A stretch of DNA of 64,000 bases from Roseomonas genomospecies 6 (GTDB taxonomy: Bacteria; Pseudomonadota; Alphaproteobacteria; Azospirillales; Azospirillaceae): contig NZ_QOKW01000024.1 in the NCBI RefSeq assembly GCF_008365375.1, positions 40,354-104,353 of the forward strand, in the 5' to 3' direction. Shown one piece after another: positions 16,338 to 24,319 of this stretch (position 1 is its first letter; every line of letters begins with the position of its first letter). Both the position numbers and the translations under genes were made by a program. The notes below the pieces were generated by a model. That model was not told the origin of the DNA. It saw nothing but the letters and a program-made list of their open reading frames with translations, and made no database searches.

Positions 16338-18281
16338 GTGGGGAAGCCGGTGCCGATCAGCGCAGGGGACGATACGCGGGACTCCGAGCGCATCTTGCTG
16401 CAACAGCGCGTCGCGGAGTTGGACCGGAGCCTGGAACAGGCCCTGGTGACGGCGGAGGATGCGCAGGAGGAAGCGCGCCTCCTGGCCGCCGACCGCGTCC
16501 AGATGGAGGAGGAACTGAACGCGCAGCGGCAGGAGATCGCCGCGTTGCGTGAACGTCTCGCCCAGTCCGAAACCCGCCGGTCGGAGCTGCTCGACGCTCT
16601 GACCGCTTCCGACCAGAGGCTCAGCGTCCTCCGCCGGGACGAAACCCACCTGTCCGAGGAACTCCAGACCTCCTACGAGGAGCTTCAGGTCATAACCGAG
16701 GAGTTGGAGCGGGCCAACGCCGAGTTGGAACGGCGGGTCGAGGAGCGCACGGCCCAGCTCACCGTGAGCGAGCGGCGATTCCAAACCCTGTTCGAGGCCA
16801 TGGACGAGGGGTTCCTCCTCGCCGACGTTCTTTTCGACGGCGACCGCCCGGTGGACGTCCTCCATCTGGACATGAATCCCGCGGCGCGGCGCGTGACCGG
16901 CGAGGATTTCGTCGGGCGGCGGCTGCGCGAGATCAGCCCGGCCTTCGAAGAGCATTGGTACGAGGTGTTCGGCCGCGCTGCGCGCGACGGCGAGTCGGTG
17001 CGGACGGAGCTTTACGCGGCACCGTTGGAGAAGTGGATCAGCTTCTACGTCTTCAAGGTCGGTGCCCCCGAACAGCGCCGCATCGCCGTGATCTTCCAGG
17101 ACGTCACCGAACGGAAGGAAGCCCAGGAGCAGCTTCGGCGTGCGAAGGAGGCTGCGGAGGCGGCGAACCGGGCGAAGACCAAGTTCCTCGCCGCCGCCAG
17201 CCACGACCTGCGTCAGCCGATCCAGGCGGCGGCCCTCTACGCCCATGTCCTGCAGGGGGCGGTCGGCGCGGACCCGGTCGCCCGCGAATCGCTCCTCCGG
17301 TTGAAGGCCTCGATCGACAGCCTGAACGGCATGCTGAGCGGGCTGCTCGACCTGTCCCGGCTGGAGGCCGGCGTCATCGAGGTGTCGGTCACCGACTTCG
17401 TGCCCACGGCCTTGATGAGCCGTCTGGCCGAGGAGTTCCGCGGCCTGGCCGAAGCGTCGATGGTCGAGCTGCGCTGCCGGACCACCCGCGTCGCGGTGTC
17501 CACCGACCCGCATCTTCTGGAGCGCCTGCTGCGCAACCTGCTGTCCAACGCCATCGCGCATGGCCGGCCCAAGGGTACGGATGCCGGCGGACGGGTGTTG
17601 ATCGGCTGCCGCCGGCGGGCGAACGGGGTGGAGTTCCAGGTGTGGGACAACGGGCCGGGCATTCCGGAAGACGCCCGTGGCGCCATTTTCGAGGAGTTCC
17701 GCCAGCTCAACAACCCGGAGCGCAACGCCGCGCAGGGGTTCGGGCTGGGGCTGTCCATCGTGTCGCGGCTCGCCCGCCTGCTGGGGGTGGAGGTGGCGCT
17801 GCGGTCGCGGGTCGGGGCGGGGTCGGTCTTCTCGGTGACGGTGCCCTACGCCCGCAAGCCGGAGGCCGGCGTCACGGCGGTGCCCGCCCTGGGCGGCGCG
17901 AACCAGGAACGGAGGCTGAAAGGGCACACGGTGCTGCTGGTGGAGGACGACGAGCAGGTCCGCCGCAGCATGACCATGATGCTGAAGCGCTGGGGCCTGC
18001 GCGTGGTCGCCGTGTCCTCGACGGCGGAACTGGCGGCGATCCTGCCCCGCCTGCGGCGTCCGCACGTCGTGCTGACCGACTACCGCCTGCCCGGCGGCAA
18101 TTCCGGACGTTCGGTGGTCGAGCTGGTGCGCCGGCGCTGGCCCGTGCCGGGGGTCATCATCACCGGCGACACCGCCCCGGAACGGCTGCGCGAAGCGATG
18201 TCGCTCGGCTGCCGCCTGCTGCACAAGCCGGTGCTGCCCGCGGATCTGGCCGGAGCGCTGGGCGAGGTGCTCCATTCCTGA
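16338..18281 (+). CDS. Orphan hybrid histidine kinase (coiled coil-PAS-HisKA-HATPase-receiver)
   Basis: About 647 residues, soluble. A long coiled coil fills roughly residues 15-135, then a PAS domain (about 137-258), HisKA with the phospho-His in ASHDLRQP near 289, HATPase with DNGPGIP and GFGLGLSI, and a C-terminal receiver with phospho-Asp in VLTDYRLPGG near 581. GTG 16338 follows GGGGGGAG closely; the frame runs on upstream but through the cheB promoter region. There is no DNA-binding partner nearby. Divergence from cheB and the shared coiled-coil style with the CheR-PAS protein suggest a common pathway. Confidence 0.87.
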   Translation: MGKPVPISAGDDTRDSERILLQQRVAELDRSLEQALVTAEDAQEEARLLAADRVQMEEELNAQRQEIAALRERLAQSETRRSELLDALTASDQRLSVLRRDETHLSEELQTSYEELQVITEELERANAELERRVEERTAQLTVSERRFQTLFEAMDEGFLLADVLFDGDRPVDVLHLDMNPAARRVTGEDFVGRRLREISPAFEEHWYEVFGRAARDGESVRTELYAAPLEKWISFYVFKVGAPEQRRIAVIFQDVTERKEAQEQLRRAKEAAEAANRAKTKFLAAASHDLRQPIQAAALYAHVLQGAVGADPVARESLLRLKASIDSLNGMLSGLLDLSRLEAGVIEVSVTDFVPTALMSRLAEEFRGLAEASMVELRCRTTRVAVSTDPHLLERLLRNLLSNAIAHGRPKGTDAGGRVLIGCRRRANGVEFQVWDNGPGIPEDARGAIFEEFRQLNNPERNAAQGFGLGLSIVSRLARLLGVEVALRSRVGAGSVFSVTVPYARKPEAGVTAVPALGGANQERRLKGHTVLLVEDDEQVRRSMTMMLKRWGLRVVAVSSTAELAAILPRLRRPHVVLTDYRLPGGNSGRSVVELVRRRWPVPGVIITGDTAPERLREAMSLGCRLLHKPVLPADLAGALGEVLHS

Positions 18282-18480
18282 CGCCGCCGCCCGTTGAGCG
18301 GGCCGACGGACCTGGAGCCGGTGGGCGCCGGCATGGCGCAATCGCTGACCCAAAAGCTCGTGCCCTTTCCGCTCCGCCCGCGCCGATGCCCTGCCCCACC
18401 CCCACTTCCCGTTTGCGCTTTGCGGCTCCACGTAGGATAAAGCGCCCCAATTCCCGAGATTTCCGACGGCGAGCACCCCC

Positions 18481-19581
18481 ATGGGCTTCAATTGCGGCAT
18501 CGTCGGCCTGCCGAACGTCGGCAAGTCGACCCTTTTCAACGCGCTGACCGCCACCCAGGCGGCGGAGGCGGCCAACTTCCCCTTCTGCACCAAGGAGCCG
18601 AACGTCGGCCGCGTCGGCGTGCCCGACCCGCGGCTGGACAAGCTGGCGGCCATCGCCAAGTCGCAGAAGATCATCCCGACCCAGCTCGAATTCGTGGACA
18701 TCGCCGGCCTGATCCGCGGCGCCTCGAAGGGTGAGGGTCTGGGCAACCAGTTCCTGGCGAACATCCGCGAGGTGGACGCCATCGTCCACGTCCTGCGCTG
18801 CTTCGAGGACGACGACGTCACCCATGTGGAAGGCAACGTCGATCCCCTGCGCGACGCCGAGGTGGTCGAGACGGAGCTGATGCTCGCCGACATGGAGAGC
18901 CTGGAGCGCCAGCTCACCAGCCTCCAGAAGAAGGCCAAGGGCGGCGACAAGGACTCCAAGATCAAGGCCGATCTGATGGAGCGCGCGCTGAAGGTCCTTC
19001 AGGACGGCAAGCCGGCCCGCGTCGTCGAGGTCAGCGACGAGGAGTGGCCGGTGTTCAAGCAGTTCATGCTGCTGACCGCCAAGCCCGTCCTCTACGTCTG
19101 CAACGTCGAGGAATCTTCCGCGGCCACCGGCAACAGCCTGACCGCCAAGGTCGCCGAGAAGGCCAAGGCCGAGAACGCCGGCATGGTTGTCATCTCCGCC
19201 GCCATCGAGTCGGAGGTCGCCCAGCTTTCCGACGCCGCCGAGAAGCAGGAGTTCCTGGAATCCCTCGGCCTGGAGGAGACCGGCCTGAACAAGCTGATCC
19301 GCGCCGGCTTCCAGCTTCTCGACCTCATCACCTTCTTCACCGTCGGCCCGAAGGAGGCCCGCGCCTGGACCGTGCGCCGCGGCGCCAAGGCCCCGGAGGC
19401 GGCGGGCGTCATCCACACCGATTTCGAGCGCGGCTTCATCCGGGCCGAGACCATCGATTTCGACAGCTACGTCACGCTGGGCGGCGAGCAGGGCGCCAAG
19501 GACAACGGCAAGATGCGCCAGGAAGGCAAGGAGTACGTCGTCAACGACGGCGACATCTTCCACTTCCGCTTCAACGTTTGA
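18481..19581 (+). CDS. ychF: Redox-regulated ATPase YchF (Obg-like)
   Basis: A 366-residue OBG-family P-loop protein that prefers ATP. The Walker A is GLPNVGKST at residues 9-17, switch regions and DIAGLIRGASKGEGLGNQFL follow, and a long coiled coil (QLTSLQKKAKGG...) precedes the C-terminal TGS-like domain ending FHFRFNV. It associates with ribosomes and is tied to oxidative stress responses in other bacteria. Length is standard and the ATG is clear. Confidence 0.96.
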   Translation: MGFNCGIVGLPNVGKSTLFNALTATQAAEAANFPFCTKEPNVGRVGVPDPRLDKLAAIAKSQKIIPTQLEFVDIAGLIRGASKGEGLGNQFLANIREVDAIVHVLRCFEDDDVTHVEGNVDPLRDAEVVETELMLADMESLERQLTSLQKKAKGGDKDSKIKADLMERALKVLQDGKPARVVEVSDEEWPVFKQFMLLTAKPVLYVCNVEESSAATGNSLTAKVAEKAKAENAGMVVISAAIESEVAQLSDAAEKQEFLESLGLEETGLNKLIRAGFQLLDLITFFTVGPKEARAWTVRRGAKAPEAAGVIHTDFERGFIRAETIDFDSYVTLGGEQGAKDNGKMRQEGKEYVVNDGDIFHFRFNV

Positions 19582-19595
19582 TTGGACAGTCACGC

Positions 19596-19625
19596 AACCC
19601 TTCTCCTCTCCGGGGGAGAAGGGTT
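19596..19625 (+). terminator. Hairpin after ychF, weak terminator
   Basis: AACCCTTCTCC pairs with GGAGAAGGGTT around a short loop directly after ychF. There is no T tract, so intrinsic termination would be weak. Its second arm overlaps the start of an 11-bp inverted repeat. Confidence 0.5.
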
Positions 19626-19669
19626 AACGCCACCCAATCTTATCACCGTCGGGGAGTCCGTTAACCCTT
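19619..19669. repeat. 11-bp inverted repeat upstream of the EAL gene
   Basis: AAGGGTTAACG (19619-19629) and CGTTAACCCTT (19659-19669) are exact reverse complements 29 nt apart. A third GTTAAC lies at 19711. They could be paired sites for a dimeric regulator or a large hairpin between ychF and the EAL gene. Confidence 0.6.
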
Positions 19670-19776
19670 TCGTAATTCTGGAAAAACCGCTTAAATACCC
19701 CTGAGATATGGTTAACAAATCCCGCTTCGGCTGTTACTGCCTTGAGACGGCAGCCGAGGGCAGGACGGGAGGGGAC

Positions 19777-20598
19777 ATGGCGGTGAACCAGAACGCGACC
19801 ATCGCGCCGGGTCCCGGCACCTTCTCCGACCGCGTGCGCGACGCCATCCGGCACGGCGAATTGCGCTTGGCCTTCCAGCCGCAGGCCGACGCCCAAAGCG
19901 GGCGCCTGACCGGGTTCGAGGCGCTGTCCCGCTGGCGTCTGGACGACGGGACGGTGATCCCGCCCGACGTCTTCATCCCCATGGCGGAAACCAGCGACGC
20001 CATCAACATTCTGGGCGAATGGACGGTGCGCCGCGCCTGCGAGACCGCGGCGGGCTGGATGCATGGTGGAATCGCCGACGTGCCGGTGGCGGTGAACCTG
20101 TCGGCCCGCCAGTTGGAAGATCCCGGCTTTGCCCGCACCGTTCTGGGCATCCTGGCCGAAACCGGCCTGCCCGCCGCCAACCTGAAGCTGGAGCTGACCG
20201 AAACCGCCCTGTTCGAGCACAGCGACTCCTCGCGCGAGGTGCTGACCCAGTTGCGCGGCGCCGGGGTGCGGCTGGTGCTGGACGATTTCGGGACGGGCTA
20301 CTCTTCACTATCCCTGCTGCGCCGCGTGCCGGTGGAGGCCCTGAAGATCGACAAGCATTTCACCCAGGCGATGGTGCAGGACCGCGACGCCGCAGCCATC
20401 GTGCGCGCCGTCATCGATCTCGCCCACGCGCTGGGCATGCAGGTGATCGCGGAGGGGGTGGAGACCAACGACCAGCTTCTGTACCTGCGCGCCTACCGCT
20501 GCGACCGCATCCAGGGCTATCTGCTGGCGAAGCCCCTGGACGAGGGTCAGGTGCCGGACTTCATCCGCCGGCTCGCCGCGACGCCGACAGGCGGATGA
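19777..20598 (+). CDS. EAL-domain cyclic-di-GMP phosphodiesterase
   Basis: About 273 residues, essentially one EAL domain with no GGDEF, PAS or membrane segment. Catalytic and metal-binding motifs are intact: EALSRW, NLSARQ, the Glu of LELTE, DDFGTGYSS, KIDK, and EGVE followed by the QGYLLAKPL loop. It should cleave cyclic di-GMP to pGpG. ATG 19777 is preceded by GGGAGGGG; an in-frame ATG at 19708 lacks this. Its 3' end overlaps the convergent Nudix gene by 38 bp. Confidence 0.9.
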   Translation: MAVNQNATIAPGPGTFSDRVRDAIRHGELRLAFQPQADAQSGRLTGFEALSRWRLDDGTVIPPDVFIPMAETSDAINILGEWTVRRACETAAGWMHGGIADVPVAVNLSARQLEDPGFARTVLGILAETGLPAANLKLELTETALFEHSDSSREVLTQLRGAGVRLVLDDFGTGYSSLSLLRRVPVEALKIDKHFTQAMVQDRDAAAIVRAVIDLAHALGMQVIAEGVETNDQLLYLRAYRCDRIQGYLLAKPLDEGQVPDFIRRLAATPTGG

Positions 20599-21022
20599 CC
20601 CGCTCCGTCTCGTCCCACTCGGTCAGTTCCGCGGCCTCCTCGACGGTGGCCCACACCGCCTCCAGCGCGTCGTCGGCGCAGACGGCCTCGCCCTCCGGGC
20701 AGTCCGCCGCCACCTCCACGATGGTGTAGTGGTACTGGACGGCCCCGGCGTCGTCGAGCGTCATGGCGTCCACCACCGTGACCACCTCCGTCGGCACGAC
20801 GTGCAGGCCGGTTTCCTCCAGCACCTCGCGCACCGCCGTCTCGAACACCGTCTCGCCCACCGACTGGGCACCGCCGGGCAGGCTCCACTGCCCCATCCGC
20901 GGCGGGCGGCCCCGGCGGATCAGCAGGACCCGGTCGCCGCGCCACACCACCGCGCCCACCCCCACCCAGGGACGGTCGGGATATTCGCGGGCCGTACGGT
21001 CGGCGTGTTCTGTGGCGGACAT
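20561..21022 (-). CDS. Nudix hydrolase
   Basis: A 153-residue Nudix protein. The Nudix box is complete: GGAQSVGE, then AVREVLEETGL (GX5EX7REUXEEXGU). It hydrolyses a nucleoside diphosphate linked to some moiety; the WGRLPR-like start of ADP-ribose or NADH types is not distinctive here, so the substrate is open. It is divergent from the LysR gene and convergent, with overlap, with the EAL gene. Confidence 0.9.
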   Translation of the reverse strand: MSATEHADRTAREYPDRPWVGVGAVVWRGDRVLLIRRGRPPRMGQWSLPGGAQSVGETVFETAVREVLEETGLHVVPTEVVTVVDAMTLDDAGAVQYHYTIVEVAADCPEGEAVCADDALEAVWATVEEAAELTEWDETERVIRLSASRRAGG

Positions 21023-21133
21023 GGAAACTCCCTCGTTGCGCTTGACCCGACGCTAACCCAGGCGGACAGTTGGATTCCAGTGGCCGAATTTCAGTGGCCA
21101 TGAGGCCGAACGAACCGCCACCCGGACGCCGCC

Positions 21134-22069
21134 ATGAAGCTCAACGAGATCCGCACCTTCGTCGCCGTGGCCGAGGCCCAGTCCGTGCAGGAGGCCGCGC
21201 ATCGGCTGGGGCTGACCCAATCCGCCGTCTCGCGCCTGATCCAGCGGCTGGAGGCGGAGCTTGGCGTGCCGCTGTTCGACCGCCAGACCAAGCCGCTGGC
21301 CCTGACCCGCGACGGCGACATGGCGCTGGCCCACGCGCACCGCGTGCTGAAGGCGGCGGACGAGCTGTCGGACGCCTTCGCCGGGGCGGCCCAGCCCCAG
21401 GGGCTGCTGCGGCTGGGGGTGGCCCATGTGCTGACCACCATCGCCGCGCACCAGCCGCTGGACCGGCTGCGCGCCGCTTTCCCCGGCCTGACCGTCCGCC
21501 TGCATTCGGACTGGAGCACGCCGCTGATCGAGCAGGTGCGCAACGGCACGCTGGACGGCGCGCTGGTGCTGACGCACGACGCCCAGATGCCGCCGGACGA
21601 TCTGGACGCCGTCTGCATCTCGCGCGAGCCGGTGCGGATCATCGCCTCCGCCGATCTCGCGGCGCGGCAGGAGTGGACCCTGCCCGCCATGAACGCGCTG
21701 GGCTGGGTGCTCCAGCCCGACGGGTGCCAGTACCGGATCGCCATGGGCCGCAGGATGGCGGAGCACGGATCGGGGCTGAACGTCACGGTGGAGGCGTTCG
21801 ACCAGTCGCTGCTGCTGTCGCTGGTGGCGCGCGGATTCGGATTCGGGCTGGCGCCGCTGCGGCTGATCGCGCCGACGGCCCAGGCCGCCAGCCTGCGGGC
21901 TCTGGAAATGCCGGACTTCGCGCTGACCGTCGCGGTGTGGCTGCTGCGCGGGCGCTTCACGGGGCGCATCGGCCCGGTCTTCGACGTGCTGGAGGACAGC
22001 CTGCTCGACCTGCTGCCCCCGGCGGAGGCAGAGCCGGTGCCCGCGCGCTGCCATTCCGCCGCCGAATAA
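21134..22069 (+). CDS. LysR-family transcriptional regulator
   Basis: A 311-residue LysR regulator. The N-terminal winged helix-turn-helix spans about residues 5-60 (VQEAAHRLGLTQSAVSRLIQRLEAELGVPLF in pieces), followed by the periplasmic-binding-protein-like co-inducer domain. The next gene, 115 nt downstream on the same strand, is an MFS carrier, which may be its target. The effector is unknown. Confidence 0.92.
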   Translation: MKLNEIRTFVAVAEAQSVQEAAHRLGLTQSAVSRLIQRLEAELGVPLFDRQTKPLALTRDGDMALAHAHRVLKAADELSDAFAGAAQPQGLLRLGVAHVLTTIAAHQPLDRLRAAFPGLTVRLHSDWSTPLIEQVRNGTLDGALVLTHDAQMPPDDLDAVCISREPVRIIASADLAARQEWTLPAMNALGWVLQPDGCQYRIAMGRRMAEHGSGLNVTVEAFDQSLLLSLVARGFGFGLAPLRLIAPTAQAASLRALEMPDFALTVAVWLLRGRFTGRIGPVFDVLEDSLLDLLPPAEAEPVPARCHSAAE

Positions 22070-22184
22070 CCTTCTTTCTCTTTGTGAATTTGATGGACGC
22101 CCGGCGCGGGCCTATCGTGTCACCCTGTTGAGCAGCGGGCCAGCGTTGCCGCACCGGCCACAGCCCGCGCGAAGGGAGGATCAA

Positions 22185-23438
22185 TTGGACACCAGCAACC
22201 GGGCGGACGGAGCGGCCGTGGCCCGCTCCTGGCGGACGCCGGGCTTCGTGATCGCCTGCGGCTGCCTGATCGCGCTGCTGGCCTTCGGCCCGCGGTCCAG
22301 CATGGGCCTGTTCACCGCACCCCTGTCGGAGGCGCACGGCTGGGGCCGCGACGTCTTCGCCCTGTCCATCGCCATCCAGAATCTTGTCTGGGGCATCGGC
22401 ACCCCCTTCGCCGGGGCGCTGTGCGACCGTTACGGGCCGGCGCTGGTGCTGGGAATCAGCGGGATTCTCTATGCGCTGGGGCTGGCGCTGATGCCCTACG
22501 CCGACACGCCGCTGATGCTGCATCTCAGCTCCGGCCTGCTGATCGGGCTGGGTCTGGCGGGAGCGTCCTTCGGCATCGTCATCGCCGGCTTCAGCCGCAT
22601 CGTCCCGCCGGAGAAGCGGAGCTGGTCGATGGGTGTGGCCACCGCCGCGGGGTCCATGGGCCAGTTCCTGTTCGCCCCCACCGGTCAGGCCTTCATCGCC
22701 GCCTATGGCTGGCAGACGGCGCTGATCCTGTTCGGCGCGTCGATGCTGATGATCCCGGTGCTCGCCTCCTCCTTCGCCGGGGCGGGCGGAGCGAAGAGCG
22801 CGCAGGCCGTCACCGGGGCGAACATCGGCTTCGCCGCGACGATCCGGCAGGCCTTCCAGCACCGCAGCTACGTTCTGCTGGTCACCGGCTTCTTCGTCTG
22901 CGGCTTCCAGCTCGCCTTCATCACCACGCATCTGCCGCCCTATCTGACCGCGGCGGGGATCAGCCCCAGCCTCGCCTCCTGGGCGATGGCGCTGATCGGG
23001 CTGTTCAACGTGGTCGGTTCCTACATGTCGGGCGTGCTGGGCGGGAAAATGAGCAAGCGCGTGCTGCTCTGCGCCAACTACACGCTGCGCGGCCTGTGCA
23101 CCGCTCTCTTCATCCTGGTGCCGGTCACCCCACTGTCGGTGATTCTCTACGCCGCGGCGATGGGCCTGCTGTGGCTGTCCACCGTGCCGCCGACGTCGGG
23201 CCTCGTCGCGCTGATGTTCGGCACGCGCTATCTGGGGATGCTCTACGGCTTCGCCTTCCTCAGCCACCAGATCGGCGGTTTCCTCGGCGTGTGGCTGGGC
23301 GGCGTGCTGTACGAGCGCGTCGGCTCCTACGACGTGGTGTGGTGGGCCAGCGTGGTCCTGGCGCTGGCCGCCGCCGCGGTGAACTGGCCGATCGCCGAGA
23401 AGCCGGCCCCCTCCCTGGCGGCGGAAGCGAAAGCGTAA
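22185..23438 (+). CDS. MFS transporter (monocarboxylate/oxalate-formate antiporter-like)
   Basis: About 417 residues with twelve predicted hydrophobic segments. The RYGPALVLG stretch after segment 2 and the long middle loop follow the MFS pattern. The family resembles OFA/MCT carriers that move organic acids; substrate is not determined. The start was placed at TTG 22185 because GAAGGGAGGA lies 4 nt upstream. It probably forms a unit with the small downstream gene, 4 nt away. Confidence 0.85.
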   Translation: MDTSNRADGAAVARSWRTPGFVIACGCLIALLAFGPRSSMGLFTAPLSEAHGWGRDVFALSIAIQNLVWGIGTPFAGALCDRYGPALVLGISGILYALGLALMPYADTPLMLHLSSGLLIGLGLAGASFGIVIAGFSRIVPPEKRSWSMGVATAAGSMGQFLFAPTGQAFIAAYGWQTALILFGASMLMIPVLASSFAGAGGAKSAQAVTGANIGFAATIRQAFQHRSYVLLVTGFFVCGFQLAFITTHLPPYLTAAGISPSLASWAMALIGLFNVVGSYMSGVLGGKMSKRVLLCANYTLRGLCTALFILVPVTPLSVILYAAAMGLLWLSTVPPTSGLVALMFGTRYLGMLYGFAFLSHQIGGFLGVWLGGVLYERVGSYDVVWWASVVLALAAAAVNWPIAEKPAPSLAAEAKA

Positions 23439-23442
23439 GGCC

Positions 23443-23850
23443 ATGACGGAACCGGCGCCTGCCCCCTCCTCTTCTTCCGGCTTCGGCCACGGCTTCGCGC
23501 TGGCGCTCGGCGCGCTGGCGCTGGCCGTCTGGGCGGTGGTGACGGGCGTGGCGCTGACCCAGGCCGCCCTGAACGAGGAGGACGGCGGCACCGTGCTGGC
23601 CGTCTTCCCGCCGGGCACGCCGACCGCCGACGCCTTCACCGCGGTGGTCCGCGCCGGCGGGGAGCCGGTGCGCCAGACCTGGATACCCTTCGCCTGGGTC
23701 GCCCGCAGCGACGGAAACGGCTTCGTCGGGCGGCTGAAGGCGGAAGGGGCGGTCACCGCCTACGGCGAATTGTCGGTCGGCCCGGCGTTGGGCGGCTGCG
23801 CGGTGGTGTCGCTGGACGACAAGCGCCCGGTCGGCTTCCAGTTCAAGTGA
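23443..23850 (+). CDS. Small single-pass membrane protein, function unknown
   Basis: 135 residues. After a Pro/Ser-rich start there is one clear transmembrane helix (about residues 17-42, Ala/Leu/Val-rich), then a soluble domain of about 90 residues with no motif I recognise. Translation starts 4 nt after the MFS stop, so coexpression and possibly a role in the same process are likely. I cannot assign a function. Confidence 0.7.
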   Translation: MTEPAPAPSSSSGFGHGFALALGALALAVWAVVTGVALTQAALNEEDGGTVLAVFPPGTPTADAFTAVVRAGGEPVRQTWIPFAWVARSDGNGFVGRLKAEGAVTAYGELSVGPALGGCAVVSLDDKRPVGFQFK

Positions 23851-23895
23851 CGAAAAAACCCGTCGTCAAGCGGTGACGGAGCAACGTTTCGGGTA

Positions 23896-23925
23896 TTGAC
23901 AACCCCCGCAAGGAGGAGCAGGCTA
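23896..23925 (+). promoter_or_regulatory. Candidate promoter of the 6S-like RNA
   Basis: A consensus -35 box TTGACA (23896-23901) stands 17-18 bp before a weak -10-like AGGCTA, just upstream of the closing stem of the RNA. A consensus -35 in this otherwise gene-free stretch supports a transcribed RNA. Confidence 0.55.
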
Positions 23926-24068
23926 TTCCTCAGAGCAACACTGGTTGAGGTGAAGACGCGGTGGATGCCGCATCAAGTTGGTCCCAAGGCCAACTTCTCA
24001 TCACAGCAAATGTTCCCGTAGCCAGGAGGGTGAACTGCTCATGAGTCCACCTGCGCTTATCTGAGGAA
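23926..24068 (+). ncRNA. ssrS: 6S RNA candidate
   Basis: The stretch has no credible ORF but folds like 6S RNA. TTCCTCAGA (23926-23934) and TCTGAGGAA (24060-24068) form a perfect 9-bp closing stem about 143 nt apart. Inside are a large open region and a terminal arm with the exact hairpin AAGTTGG (23975-23981)/CCAACTT (23990-23996) and a smaller GCGG/CCGC hairpin. Size and layout match alphaproteobacterial 6S RNA, which binds the sigma-70 RNA polymerase holoenzyme in stationary phase. A TTGACA box stands in front. A covariance-model search would settle it. Confidence 0.62.
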
Positions 24069-24148
24069 GCCGACCTGTTCGGCCACACATTTCTGAACAT
24101 TGCCGTTGAGACGGCTCAACCATTGCGGATGTCCTGGCACAACCGCAG
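24069..24148 (+). other. Structured stretch between the 6S-like RNA and its terminator
   Basis: No gene is visible. Short hairpins occur: GCCGACCTGTTCGGC, and GTTGAG with CTCAAC (24105-24119) nested with GCCGT/ACGGC. The stretch probably belongs to the 3' part of the precursor transcript, which ends at the terminator at 24149-24183. Confidence 0.4.
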
Positions 24149-24183
24149 AAACCCCCGCCCCCCGCGCGGGGGTTTCGCTTTTT
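24149..24183 (+). terminator. Rho-independent terminator
   Basis: AAACCCCCG (24149-24157) pairs with CGGGGGTTT (24167-24175) and is followed by a T-rich tail (cgcttttt). It would end the transcript that carries the 6S-like RNA. Confidence 0.8.
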
Positions 24184-24319
24184 CGGCTTGCCGGTGGCGC
24201 TGCCATTTCCCGACCAGACCTCCAAAGAGAAACCCCTCCCCCGCGGGCGCGGGAGAGGGGCGAAGGCTTCGTGTCGCTTCGAACGGGTCCGAAGACCCGG
24301 GAGTCAATGCACCGGCCGA

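Noticed and set aside
16200..18965. Upstream extension of the cheB reading frame
   Set aside because: The frame remains open across the antisense strand of the hybrid kinase and into ychF, but the CheB domain begins at 16199 with an ATG and nothing upstream resembles a receiver domain.
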